Source of the DNA: Oscillospiraceae bacterium | Lineage (GTDB): Bacteria > Bacillota > Clostridia > Oscillospirales > Oscillospiraceae | Reading direction: 5' to 3' | Assembly: GCA_902761055.1 (NCBI GenBank) | Contig: CACWIS010000002.1 | Location: 44,406 to 108,405 of the forward strand | Length of the DNA stretch: 64,000 bases | Shown: in pieces, positions 41,509 through 50,246 of the stretch | Numbering within the stretch: the stretch's first letter is position 1 | Layout of the letters: every line of letters begins with the position of its first letter | Translations under genes and position numbers: made by a program | Notes under the pieces: model-generated | What the model was told of the DNA's origin: nothing | The model's input: only the letters and a program-made list of their open reading frames with translations | Databases searched by the model: none

Positions 41509-42732
41509 GTGAAGATCTGGCTGATGGACCATTACGCCGTGCCGCCGCAGTATTATCCGCTGCCGCGGCCGTCGATGTTTGCCAAAAACCTCATCAAAAT
41601 GGGACACGAGGTCACGATCATCGCGGCCAGTACCGTTCACAATTCCGATGTGAATCTGATCACGGACGGCGCGCGCGTCAAAAAAGCAACGGACGACGGC
41701 GTTCCCTATGTGTTTATCCGCTGCCGCGGATATCGCGGGAACGGTTTGGGGAGGGTGAACAACATCCTGGAGTTCGCCGCAAAGCTGCCCGGCGTTTTCG
41801 ATACGCTTGAAAAGCCGGATGCAATCGTCGCGACCTCTTTTGATCCGATCTCCTGCTGGCAGGCGATCCGCTATGCAAAAAAACACGGCATCCGCGCGAT
41901 CGCACAGATCGCCGATCTCTGGCCGGAGACGCTCGTCGCCTACGGCGTGGCCGGGGAGAACAACCCGGTCGTCCGCGCGCTGCGGGCGCTGGAAAAGAAA
42001 ATCTATACGAGCGCGGACGCGATCGTGTTCACGATGGAGGGCGCCTATGATTACATCCGCGCGCAAGGCTGGGAAAAGGCCGTGCCGCGGGAAAAGGTGT
42101 GCTTCATCAATAACGGCGTTGATCTTGCGCTCTTCGAGCAAAATAAGAAAGACTGTCCCTCCGACGACGCCGAGCTGGCCGATCCTTCGCTGTTCAAGAT
42201 CGTCTACACCGGATCGATCGGCAAGAGCAACCGGCTGGACCTGCTTGTCGACGCGGCGGCGCTGCTGGAGGACAAGTCGATCCGGATCCTCATCTGGGGC
42301 AGCGGCGACGAACTGGAAAATCTCAAGGCGCGCGTCCGCGCCGAGGGGATCCGCAACGTATCCTTCAAGGGAAGAGCCGAGAAAAAGCAGATCCCGGCGA
42401 TCCTGGCCGGCGGCGACGCGCTCTTCCTCGACGCTTTTGACGAGCGGGTATCCCGCTACGGGATCAGCTCGAATAAGCTCTTTGAATACTTCGCCTCCGG
42501 CAAGCCGATCCTGATGTGCGCTCTTGCAGGGCACAATCCGGCGGCGCGCTTTGACTGCAGCCTTACCTACGCCGCCACGCCGGAGGGCGTCGCGGAGACG
42601 ATCCGCGCGGCGCGCTCACTTACGCCGGAGAGACGCGAGAAAATGCGGCAGGGAGCGCTCGCCGCGGCCCGCGCCTATTCCTATGACGCGCTGTCCGAGA
42701 AACTCAACTGTGTTGTGGAAGGAAAGCTATGA
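41509..42732 (+). CDS. Glycosyltransferase family 4 (WbuB-like)
   Basis: A 407-residue GT-B enzyme that adds a sugar to the lipid-linked oligosaccharide. The N-terminal half starts KIWLMDHYAVPPQYYPLPRP, as in WbuB-type enzymes. The C-terminal half has IVYTGSIGKSNRLDLLVDAA and the nucleotide-sugar site near RYGISSNKLFEYFASGKPIL. The GTG start at 41509 is preceded by a weak purine stretch (gaagagggaag). It overlaps the next gene by 4 bases. Confidence 0.88.
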   Translation: MKIWLMDHYAVPPQYYPLPRPSMFAKNLIKMGHEVTIIAASTVHNSDVNLITDGARVKKATDDGVPYVFIRCRGYRGNGLGRVNNILEFAAKLPGVFDTLEKPDAIVATSFDPISCWQAIRYAKKHGIRAIAQIADLWPETLVAYGVAGENNPVVRALRALEKKIYTSADAIVFTMEGAYDYIRAQGWEKAVPREKVCFINNGVDLALFEQNKKDCPSDDAELADPSLFKIVYTGSIGKSNRLDLLVDAAALLEDKSIRILIWGSGDELENLKARVRAEGIRNVSFKGRAEKKQIPAILAGGDALFLDAFDERVSRYGISSNKLFEYFASGKPILMCALAGHNPAARFDCSLTYAATPEGVAETIRAARSLTPERREKMRQGALAAARAYSYDALSEKLNCVVEGKL

Positions 42733-43457
42733 ACTTTACGTACAGAGACTACCGCGCGCTGATCGGGCTGCTGCGGGACAACGGCTACGCTTTCAGCTCC
42801 TACGTCAATTATCCGGGGACGGGAAAATGCGTGATCCTGCGCCATGATATCGACTACTCGCTCGAGCAGGCGGTAAAGCTGGCGCGGCTCGAAAAGGAGC
42901 TCGGCGTCCGTTCGACCTATTTCGTGCTGCTCAGCTCGGACTTCTATAACCCGGCTTCCTCCTCGTCCTACCGCAACCTGCACGAGCTCCTCGATCTGGG
43001 GCACAATATCGGACTGCACTTTGATGAGACGGCCTACGATTACGACCGTTTCGGCATCGACTATTACATCCGCAAGGAGGCCCGGATCCTCTCGGATCTG
43101 ATCGACGTGAACATCAGCAGCTTTTCGCTGCATCGCCCCAACCGCTTCACGATCGAGACGCAGATCCGCATCCCGGGTCTGATCAATTCCTACGGCGAGG
43201 AGTTTTTCATCGGCTTCAAGTATCTCTCCGACAGCCGCCGCCATTGGCGCGAGCCGGTCGAGGAGATCATTCAAAAAGGCGAATACGAAAAGCTGCACAT
43301 CCTGACGCATGCCTTTTGGTATCACGAGGAGGACAGGGAGCTCTCCGCCACAGTACGCGAGTTTATCCGCTCCGCTTCCCGCGAACGGGAAGGGACGCTT
43401 AAGGACAACATCACCGATCTGGAGAAGATCCTGCTCGAAGCGGGGGAGAACGAATGA
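42729..43457 (+). CDS. Polysaccharide-deacetylase-like (NodB-homology) protein
   Basis: A 242-residue protein with the start of a NodB-type metal site, VILRHDIDYS, then GLHFDETAY, SFSLHRPN and a C-terminal HAFWYHEE. This is the WalW/capsule-type deacetylase-like family rather than classic CE4. Metal ligands Asp and His are visible, so hydrolytic activity is plausible. It is coupled by 4-base overlaps to the glycosyltransferase before and the PLP enzyme after, implying that these are used together. Confidence 0.8.
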   Translation: MNFTYRDYRALIGLLRDNGYAFSSYVNYPGTGKCVILRHDIDYSLEQAVKLARLEKELGVRSTYFVLLSSDFYNPASSSSYRNLHELLDLGHNIGLHFDETAYDYDRFGIDYYIRKEARILSDLIDVNISSFSLHRPNRFTIETQIRIPGLINSYGEEFFIGFKYLSDSRRHWREPVEEIIQKGEYEKLHILTHAFWYHEEDRELSATVREFIRSASREREGTLKDNITDLEKILLEAGENE

Positions 43458-44677
43458 ATCTCGAGCCTGTCGGCGCGCTGCTGCGCGCGTACGAAACGCC
43501 CTTCTACGTCTTTTTTCCGGACACCTTCACCGCGCACTGCCGGGAGCTCACAGAGGCGTATGAGGCGATCTACAAGCCTTTTTCCATCGCCTATTCCTTC
43601 AAGACGAATTACCTCCCCGCCGCGCTCCGCTGCGTGCGCGCACTGGACGGTTATGCCGAGGTCGTCTCCGACCACGAGTATGCCATTGCGAAAAGGGTCG
43701 GCTTCGCCCCGGAACGGATCATCGTGAACGGCCCAGGCAAGTGGTACGGAATGGAGGAAATGATCGCGGACGGCGCGATCCTCATGCTGGACAACGCCTA
43801 TGAGCTGGAGCGGACCATGCGGCTCGCCGAAAAACTCGGAAGGAAGGCGACGGTCGGCTTCCGGCTGAATTTTGATATCGGCACGAACAAGGCCTCCCGC
43901 TTCGGCTTTGAGGCGGAGAGCGAGGAGACGGCCGCCGCCGTCGAGCGCGCCCGCGCGCACGAGAAACTGCGTATCGTCGGACTGCATTTCCATCTGGGCG
44001 GCTCCCGCTCGCTCGAGGCGTGGAAAGCCCGCGCCGAGAAAATGACCGCCTTTGCCGGACAGCTGCTGCACGACGGAGAGAGACAGATCGTCGACCTCGG
44101 AAGCGGGATGTTCGGGCATCTGCACCCGGACTTTGCCGCGCAGTTCAACCAGCCGATCCCGAGCTTCCGGGAATACGCCGAAACCGTCGCGGGTGTGTTT
44201 GCTGAAAAGTACGGCGCGCTTCCGCCGGAGAGACGCCCGGAGCTGATCGTTGAGCCCGGCGCGACCGTGATCGCCGACACGATGCTGTACGTCACGCGGG
44301 TGATCGCGGCCAAGACGGTCCGCGGACGCGCGATCGCGGTCGTGGACGGGAGCGTCCATCAGCTCGGCGAGCTGGGAAAGAAAAAGCGCCTGCCTGTCCA
44401 CATCCTTCCGGGCGGCTCGGACGAACCGGCCCTCTTCGGCGCTGACGTCGGCGGCTTTACCTGCCTGGAGGACGACCTGCTCTGCCGCGGACTGGCTGAG
44501 CCCGTCCGCGTCGGCGACGCGCTGGCGTTCGAGAACGCCGGCGCCTATACGAACGTCATGAAGCCGCCCTTCATCCGGGCGGGCTGCAAGATCCTCTGCC
44601 TGTCGTCGGACGGCGCTGTCTCGCTTGCCAAGCGCGACGAGAAGGCAGACGATATGTTATCTGCATACGAGGTGTAA
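43454..44677 (+). CDS. Fold-type III PLP-dependent decarboxylase (diaminopimelate/ornithine decarboxylase family)
   Basis: A 407-residue alanine-racemase-fold enzyme. The PLP lysine is Lys50 in YSFKTNYLP. Other family features are EVVSDHEYAIAKRVGF, GLHFHLGGS with the His stacking on PLP, and VEPGATVIADTM with the phosphate-binding region. The C-terminal FENAGAYTNVM resembles the active-site-completing GAYxxxM of decarboxylases. The expected substrate is a D-center amino acid such as diaminopimelate, or a carboxy-polyamine. It sits inside the polysaccharide operon, so it probably supplies an amine or amino acid for glycan decoration (inference). Confidence 0.82.
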   Translation: MNLEPVGALLRAYETPFYVFFPDTFTAHCRELTEAYEAIYKPFSIAYSFKTNYLPAALRCVRALDGYAEVVSDHEYAIAKRVGFAPERIIVNGPGKWYGMEEMIADGAILMLDNAYELERTMRLAEKLGRKATVGFRLNFDIGTNKASRFGFEAESEETAAAVERARAHEKLRIVGLHFHLGGSRSLEAWKARAEKMTAFAGQLLHDGERQIVDLGSGMFGHLHPDFAAQFNQPIPSFREYAETVAGVFAEKYGALPPERRPELIVEPGATVIADTMLYVTRVIAAKTVRGRAIAVVDGSVHQLGELGKKKRLPVHILPGGSDEPALFGADVGGFTCLEDDLLCRGLAEPVRVGDALAFENAGAYTNVMKPPFIRAGCKILCLSSDGAVSLAKRDEKADDMLSAYEV

Positions 44678-44681
44678 GGAC

Positions 44682-45749
44682 ATGCTCAAATCGATCAACG
44701 TACTGCTCACCGGCGCCGGCGCGCCGGGCGCGCCGAGCATCATCAAGTGCCTGCGCAGGAACGGGGAGAGAGAGATCCGTCTTATTGGCGTGGATATGAA
44801 CGAAAGGTCCAACGGCAGACGGCTGGTGGACAAGTTCTATCAGGTCCCGCCGGCAAGGGACGAGGGCTATCTCGACGCCGTGCTTGCGATCTGCGAAAAG
44901 GAAAAGATCGACGTCGTCATGCCGCTCGTCACGCGCGAGCTGCTGAAGTACGCGCAGAACCGCGCGCTCTTTGCCGAGCGCGGCATCGTCCTGTCCGTCG
45001 ACGAGTATGAGATCCTGCAAATCATCAACAATAAGGCGAACCTTTTGGTGAAGATGCGCGAGCTTGGCATGGAGACGCCGGAATTCAGGGTCGTCGAGAC
45101 GGCCGATGAGCTCGAAAAGGCGGTCTATGAACTGGGTTATCCGAACAACGCGGTCTGTGTAAAAGGAGCCGAGGGCAACGGCAGCCGCGGCGTGCGCATC
45201 ATTGATCCGAACAAGTCGCTCTACGATCTGTTCTTCAATGAGAAGCCGACGTCCATGTATATCAGCTTCCGCGAGCTGATGGGTGTGATCCGCGAGAAGG
45301 AAAGCATCCCCCGCATGCTCGTCATGGAGTATCTGCCGGGGCAGGAATACGGCGTGGACGCGCTCTGCGACCGCGGACGCGTGCTCTATATGGCCGGACG
45401 GTACAACTACGCGGTCAACAGCAGCATCCCGCAGGGCTGTATCCTCGAAAACCGAGAGGAGCCCTTCGCCGTCGCGCGGGAGATCATCGAAAAACTCGGG
45501 ATCTCCGGCAACATCAATTTCGATTTCATCTACGACAAAAACGGCAAGCCTCGCCTCATCGAGATCAATCCGCGGCTTTCCGCGACCATCGCCTCCTACG
45601 CGCCCGCGGGCGTTAATTTCCCGTATCTGCGCATCAAGCAGCTGCTCGGCGAGCCGGTCGAAGGGCTTGCACTGCAGGAGGGGATCATGATGCAGCGCCG
45701 TTACAGCGAGGTCTTCTTCGCCCCGGACGGCAGCGAGATCCCCTGGTGA
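44682..45749 (+). CDS. ATP-grasp ligase (carbamoyl-phosphate-synthase-like)
   Basis: A 355-residue ATP-grasp enzyme that would form an amide or ester from a carboxylate via an acyl-phosphate. It begins INVLLTGAGAPGAPSIIKCL, then NNKANLLVKMRELGMETPEF, the ATP-binding CVKGAEGNGSRGVRII, MEYLPGQEYGVDAL and the metal-binding RLIEINPRLSATIA. The ATG at 44682 follows taagga. It is directly after the PLP decarboxylase, and the pair suggests making an amine and then coupling it to a carboxyl group. The true substrates cannot be read from sequence. Confidence 0.82.
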   Translation: MLKSINVLLTGAGAPGAPSIIKCLRRNGEREIRLIGVDMNERSNGRRLVDKFYQVPPARDEGYLDAVLAICEKEKIDVVMPLVTRELLKYAQNRALFAERGIVLSVDEYEILQIINNKANLLVKMRELGMETPEFRVVETADELEKAVYELGYPNNAVCVKGAEGNGSRGVRIIDPNKSLYDLFFNEKPTSMYISFRELMGVIREKESIPRMLVMEYLPGQEYGVDALCDRGRVLYMAGRYNYAVNSSIPQGCILENREEPFAVAREIIEKLGISGNINFDFIYDKNGKPRLIEINPRLSATIASYAPAGVNFPYLRIKQLLGEPVEGLALQEGIMMQRRYSEVFFAPDGSEIPW

Positions 45750-45754
45750 GCGGC

Positions 45755-46861
45755 ATGAGAAAAGTCTGTCACATGACCAGCGCGCACGACGCCGAGGACG
45801 TGCGGATCTTCCACAAGGAGTGCGTCTCGCTCGCCGAGGGCGGCTACGAGGTCTACCTCGTCGAACGCGGCGAGAGCTATGAGAAAAACGGCGTGCTTAT
45901 CGTCGGCGTGGGAGAGATCCCCGAGGGACGGCTCAAGCGCATGACCGAGGGCGCGAGGCGCGTCTTCGAGGCGGCGCTTGCGCTGGACTGCGAGCTCTAT
46001 CACCTGCACGATCCCGAACTGCTGCCGTATGCTTTGAAGCTCAAGCGCATGGGCAAAAAGGTCATTTTCGACAGCCACGAGATGACACGTCAGCAGTTTT
46101 TGCTAAAGCCTTATGTAAACCGATTCACCGGCACACTGCTCACTGGCGTTTACAGTATCTATGAGGATTACGTGCTCCGCCGTCTTGACGGCGTGATCTT
46201 TCCCTGCCCGATCGAAGGACAGTTTCCACTGCCGGGGAAGAACAGAACATACGTTGACAACTTCCCGCGTCTGCGCGAGATGTATGACCGCTTCGATCCC
46301 GACGCGATGAAGGAGCCGGAGACGGTTTGTCTTGTCGGCAGCCTGACCGAGGACCGCGGTGCGCGCGATCTGGTTCTTGCCGCCGGAAAAGCCGGCTGCA
46401 AGGCAGTCCTCGCCGGAACGCTCATGCCGGACAGCTTTGCCGAGGAGATCCGCCAGAGGGCGGAGACGGGCAACATCGAGCTGCTTGGTCCGCTCGACCG
46501 TGACGGCGTGTGTGCAGTGATGAACCGCTGCTGCATCGGCGCGGACCCGGTCTGGAATGTCGGACAGTACGACAGACTGGACAATATGTCCACAAAGGTC
46601 TATGAATACATGGCCATGGGCATCCCTGTGGTCTTCACGCGAAACCGCTTCAACGGAAAAATGGTCGATGAGTATCACTTTGGCATCTGCGTCGACCCGG
46701 GAAACACGGAGGAGTTCGCCGCCGCACTGCGCGAGCTGCTTGATCATCCGGAACTGGCCCGTGAATACGGCGAGAACGGCCGCCGTGCGGTCAAGGAGCA
46801 TTTCAGCTGGGAGAGCGAGGAGCGAAAGCTGCTCGCGCTCTATGAGACGATCTTCGGCTGA
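45755..46861 (+). CDS. Glycosyltransferase family 4
   Basis: A 368-residue GT-B enzyme. Features are CHMTSAHDAEDVRIFHKEC near the N-terminus, ELYHLHDPELLPYALKLK, and FDSHEM. The C-terminal donor site is STKVYEYMAMGIPVVFT. The start is taken as the ATG at 45755, 9 bases after a possible GTG at 45746. It overlaps or abuts the ATP-grasp gene. Confidence 0.86.
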   Translation: MRKVCHMTSAHDAEDVRIFHKECVSLAEGGYEVYLVERGESYEKNGVLIVGVGEIPEGRLKRMTEGARRVFEAALALDCELYHLHDPELLPYALKLKRMGKKVIFDSHEMTRQQFLLKPYVNRFTGTLLTGVYSIYEDYVLRRLDGVIFPCPIEGQFPLPGKNRTYVDNFPRLREMYDRFDPDAMKEPETVCLVGSLTEDRGARDLVLAAGKAGCKAVLAGTLMPDSFAEEIRQRAETGNIELLGPLDRDGVCAVMNRCCIGADPVWNVGQYDRLDNMSTKVYEYMAMGIPVVFTRNRFNGKMVDEYHFGICVDPGNTEEFAAALRELLDHPELAREYGENGRRAVKEHFSWESEERKLLALYETIFG

Positions 46862-46897
46862 GATAAACACGAACAGAATGAAACGAAAGCAGCGCCG

Positions 46898-48058
46898 ATG
46901 AAGATTCTTGTAGTTGCACATTATCAGACAAGCGACTCGCCGGTCTCGTCCTTTATACACGACCAGGCTAGAGCCATGCAGCAGGAGGGACATGAGCTTC
47001 TGATGCTGGTTCCCGTCGCCCTCGGCAAGACGGACTGCTTCGGCGAGCGCTTCGGCTCCACTGTGCGGCGGACGGAGATCGGGGGACTGCGCTATGTATT
47101 CGTGCGTTTCCTTTCTCTTTCCTATTACGGAAGAAACCGCTTCAACGCCCGCAGCAGCGAGCTTTCGCTGCGTTGCGGGCTGCTCGGGGCGCTGCGCGCC
47201 TTCGCGCCGGACATCATCCTCGCGCACACACTGGGCTTTGACAGTGAGATCGGCGTGTTCCTCAAGAGACGGCTCGGCTGCCCGCTGGTCGTCACGACGC
47301 ACGGCAGCGACGCCGTCCTGCCGCTCGACGAGGGGCGCCAGGCTTTGGTAAAACGCTGGTGCGAGCAGGCCGACGCGATCGTCTGCGTGGGCGAAAAGCT
47401 GTGCTCACGCCTTGCGGCCCTCTCGCTCCGTACGCCGCTGTACACGATCCACAACGGCTTCAACGACGCGCTGCTTGTGCCGACGCACGGGAAAAAGCCC
47501 CTAAGCCTGCTGCAGGTCTGCAACCTTTACCCCTCAAAGAGAACGGACGTGACGATCCGCGCCTTTGCCCAGGTCCGCGGGAAATACCCGGCCGCAACGC
47601 TGACGGTCGTCGGCGAGGGCGGCGAGCGGCTACGTCTCGAGCGGCTGTGCCGGGAGCTCGGCGTGGAGGGGAGCGTCCGCTTCACCGGACAGCTCACGCA
47701 CGACGAGGTGTTCCGGGAGATGGCCGCGGCGGAGTATTTCGTCATGGTAAGCAAACCGGAGGGCTTCGGCATCGTGTACCTGGAGGCGATGGCCTCCGGC
47801 TGCATGGCGATCGGCGCGCAGGGAGAAGGGATCGCGGATGTGATCGTCTCGGGCGAGAACGGCTTCCTGCTTCCGGCGGACGATCCCGACGCGATCGCGG
47901 AAACGGTCGTCTGGGGCATCGAGCACCCGGAGGAACGCCGCGCGATCGCCGAACGCGGCAGAGCCTGCGCCTCGGTCATGACTTGGGAGAAAAACGCGCA
48001 ACGCACGCTGACGCTCTTCCGGGAGCTTCTTGAAAAGAGAGACGCTTTGCGCCGCTGA
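46898..48058 (+). CDS. Glycosyltransferase family 4
   Basis: A 386-residue GT-B enzyme with a clear GT4 profile: KILVVAHYQTSDSPVSSFIHDQA, LVVTTHGSDA, and IHNGF. It also has LLQVCNLYPSKRTDV, LTVVGEGGERLRLERL and the EX7E motif in KPEGFGIVYLEAMASG. It follows the previous gene by 36 bases. Confidence 0.9.
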   Translation: MKILVVAHYQTSDSPVSSFIHDQARAMQQEGHELLMLVPVALGKTDCFGERFGSTVRRTEIGGLRYVFVRFLSLSYYGRNRFNARSSELSLRCGLLGALRAFAPDIILAHTLGFDSEIGVFLKRRLGCPLVVTTHGSDAVLPLDEGRQALVKRWCEQADAIVCVGEKLCSRLAALSLRTPLYTIHNGFNDALLVPTHGKKPLSLLQVCNLYPSKRTDVTIRAFAQVRGKYPAATLTVVGEGGERLRLERLCRELGVEGSVRFTGQLTHDEVFREMAAAEYFVMVSKPEGFGIVYLEAMASGCMAIGAQGEGIADVIVSGENGFLLPADDPDAIAETVVWGIEHPEERRAIAERGRACASVMTWEKNAQRTLTLFRELLEKRDALRR

Positions 48059-48088
48059 TCCATATTTGTTTCTAACGGGAGTAATACA

Positions 48089-49165
48089 ATGAAGATTGCC
48101 ACAGTAGTCGGAGCAAGGCCCCAGTTTATCAAGGCCGCCGTCGTTTCACGCTTGTTTCGGACCGATCCGGACGTGGACGAATTGCTGATCCATACGGGAC
48201 AGCATTTCGACTATAATATGTCTGAGGTGTTTTTTGAGGAACTGGATATCCCAAAGCCTGCGTATAACCTCGGGATCTCGGGCGGAAGCCACGCGCAGAT
48301 GATCTCCCGGATGGTCGTCGCGCTGGAAGAGGTCTTCCTCAAGGAAAAGCCGGACAAGCTGCTCGTATACGGCGATACCAATTCCACGCTGGCCGCCGCG
48401 CTTACAGCGGTCAAGCTGCATATCCCGGTATGCCATGTGGAAGCGGGAAACCGTTTCGGAAGCCTGGACAACCCGGAAGAAGTCAACCGTATCTGCACGG
48501 ACCATGTTTCGTCCATGCTGATGCCCTGCACGGAGTCCGCTCTTCGTTTTCTGCAGCAGGAGGGGCTCGGCGGGCGGTCGCACCTGGTGGGCGATCCGAT
48601 GTTCGACGCATTTTTGTTTTACGGTGAAAAATGCGGCGGAAACAGCGAAGTGCTTCTCGACTTTGAGGGAAAGCGGCTGAAAAGACCGGAGAGGTATTAT
48701 TATCTGACCTGCCATCGGCAGGAAAACACCGCGACAGACGAAAAAATTACCGAGATCCTCCGTGCAATGAACGAGCTCCCGTTTCCCACGATCTATCCGG
48801 TCCATCCGAGAAACCGCGAACGGGTCTCCCGAATCTGTGCCGACGGCCGCTTTCCCAAGCTGATCCTCACGCAGCCGGTCGGATACCTGACCTCCATCTC
48901 CCTCGTAAAGGGAGCCGAGAAGATCGTCACCGATTCGGGCGGACTGCAGAGAGAGGCCTTCTTTGCGGAAAAGCAGTGCGTGACCGTCTTTGATTTGATC
49001 GTCTGGCCGGAGACGATGGTAGATAATCGCAATCAGCTGTCCGCCGCGGAACACACGGAGATCTTGAAAAAGCTCTCCGAAAAACAGACCGTGGATCCGT
49101 CCTATAAGCCGTTTGGAGACGGCAAAAGCGCCGAAAAGATCGCCGGGCTGTTGAAGCGGTATTGA
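48089..49165 (+). CDS. UDP-N-acetylglucosamine 2-epimerase family (WecB/WbpI-like)
   Basis: A non-hydrolysing 2-epimerase, 358 residues. It starts KIATVVGARPQFIKAAVVSR. It contains HTGQHFDYNMSEVFFEELDIP, VYGDTNSTLAAALTAVKL, HVEAGNRFG, EEVNRICTDHVS, and TDSGGLQREAFFAEK. It could make UDP-ManNAc from UDP-GlcNAc (WecB) or, given the WbpA/B/D/E set nearby, be the final step giving UDP-ManNAc3NAcA (WbpI). I favour the latter by context only. Confidence 0.9.
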   Translation: MKIATVVGARPQFIKAAVVSRLFRTDPDVDELLIHTGQHFDYNMSEVFFEELDIPKPAYNLGISGGSHAQMISRMVVALEEVFLKEKPDKLLVYGDTNSTLAAALTAVKLHIPVCHVEAGNRFGSLDNPEEVNRICTDHVSSMLMPCTESALRFLQQEGLGGRSHLVGDPMFDAFLFYGEKCGGNSEVLLDFEGKRLKRPERYYYLTCHRQENTATDEKITEILRAMNELPFPTIYPVHPRNRERVSRICADGRFPKLILTQPVGYLTSISLVKGAEKIVTDSGGLQREAFFAEKQCVTVFDLIVWPETMVDNRNQLSAAEHTEILKKLSEKQTVDPSYKPFGDGKSAEKIAGLLKRY

Positions 49166-49173
49166 ACAGAAAA

Positions 49174-50238
49174 ATGAGAGTATTGTTTATCAGTTACATT
49201 GAACACAGCGGTTTGAGTTCAGGCTCGGAGGTCCGAACAGCGAAGATGCTGCAGGCCTTTCGTGAGGAAGGCCACGAGCTGATCACGCTGACAGGCTGGC
49301 AGACGGCGGCGGACCGTGTGGAGAAGATCAGAGGCGTTCTCCGTGAGATCCGTCGTAGCAAGCCGGATCTGTGCTATATCGAATCGCCGACCTATCCGAT
49401 CATGCGGCATGCCGACCGAAAGCTGATCAGAACCATTCACCGTATGGGCATACCGATAGGGTATTTCTACCGGGATTTTTACAGAAAATTTCCCGATGAG
49501 TTTCCCAGAAGAAGATCGCTTCGGGGAAGAGCAAAGGAATTTGCGCTGGATATCCTGCAGGCACTGACAGATCGATGCCTTTATTCATGTGACATCGTCT
49601 ATTTTCCATGCCTTGAGGCGTGTGATCTTTTCAGGTATCCGGATATGCGCGCGCTGCCGCCTGCGGGTGAGAACAAGCTTCCGCAAACAAAAAAACGGAA
49701 CAATACGGCGATCTATGTGGGAGGCTTGACCGGAGCATACGACGGGAAGTTTATCCTCGACTGCTTTTCGTATATCAACAGGAACGGGATCCGGTACAAA
49801 CTCCTTTTGATCTGCCGGGAAGAGGAACTGAAAAAGCTCCGCCATCCGGGACTGGATGCTGCATGGATCGAAATACATCATGCGTCCCAGAAGGAGATCG
49901 CGCAGTACTATGAGCGCGCCTCCGTCGGGATCTCGATCAAGTCGGATACGCGATACAACAGGTATGCCGTATCGGTGAAGACCTATGAATATCTCGCTTT
50001 CGGCCTGCCGCAGATCACGTCGAAGGAAGAGGCGGTCAAACGTCTGATCGACCGGGAGAAAATCGGAATAAGCATAGACATGACGGCGGAAGATTTTGAA
50101 AAAGCGATGGATACGATCCTGGGTGATGACCGCGCCTATGAAGAATACCAGAACAACGTCCGCAGATCGCTTTTAGATCACAATCTCTGGGTACACCGAG
50201 TGCGCCGGGTAGTGGATGATCTGTCCGCGATCCGGTGA
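49174..50238 (+). CDS. Glycosyltransferase (GT4-like)
   Basis: A 354-residue GT-B-like enzyme. The N-terminus reads MRVLFISYIEHSGLSSGSEVR. The donor half has YVGGLTGAYDGKFILDCFS and VSVKTYEYLAFGLPQITSKEE. Codon use is visibly more A/T-rich than in the first half of the locus, suggesting a different origin. The ATG at 49174 is preferred over a TTG at 49162 that overlaps the epimerase stop. The acceptor is unknown. Confidence 0.82.
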   Translation: MRVLFISYIEHSGLSSGSEVRTAKMLQAFREEGHELITLTGWQTAADRVEKIRGVLREIRRSKPDLCYIESPTYPIMRHADRKLIRTIHRMGIPIGYFYRDFYRKFPDEFPRRRSLRGRAKEFALDILQALTDRCLYSCDIVYFPCLEACDLFRYPDMRALPPAGENKLPQTKKRNNTAIYVGGLTGAYDGKFILDCFSYINRNGIRYKLLLICREEELKKLRHPGLDAAWIEIHHASQKEIAQYYERASVGISIKSDTRYNRYAVSVKTYEYLAFGLPQITSKEEAVKRLIDREKIGISIDMTAEDFEKAMDTILGDDRAYEEYQNNVRRSLLDHNLWVHRVRRVVDDLSAIR

Positions 50239-50246
50239 AGAAGATC

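Noticed and set aside
39328-42534. Long open frame on the minus strand opposite the aminotransferase and glycosyltransferase genes
   Set aside because: It is a shadow of plus-strand genes with strong motifs, and the composition is typical of antisense translation.
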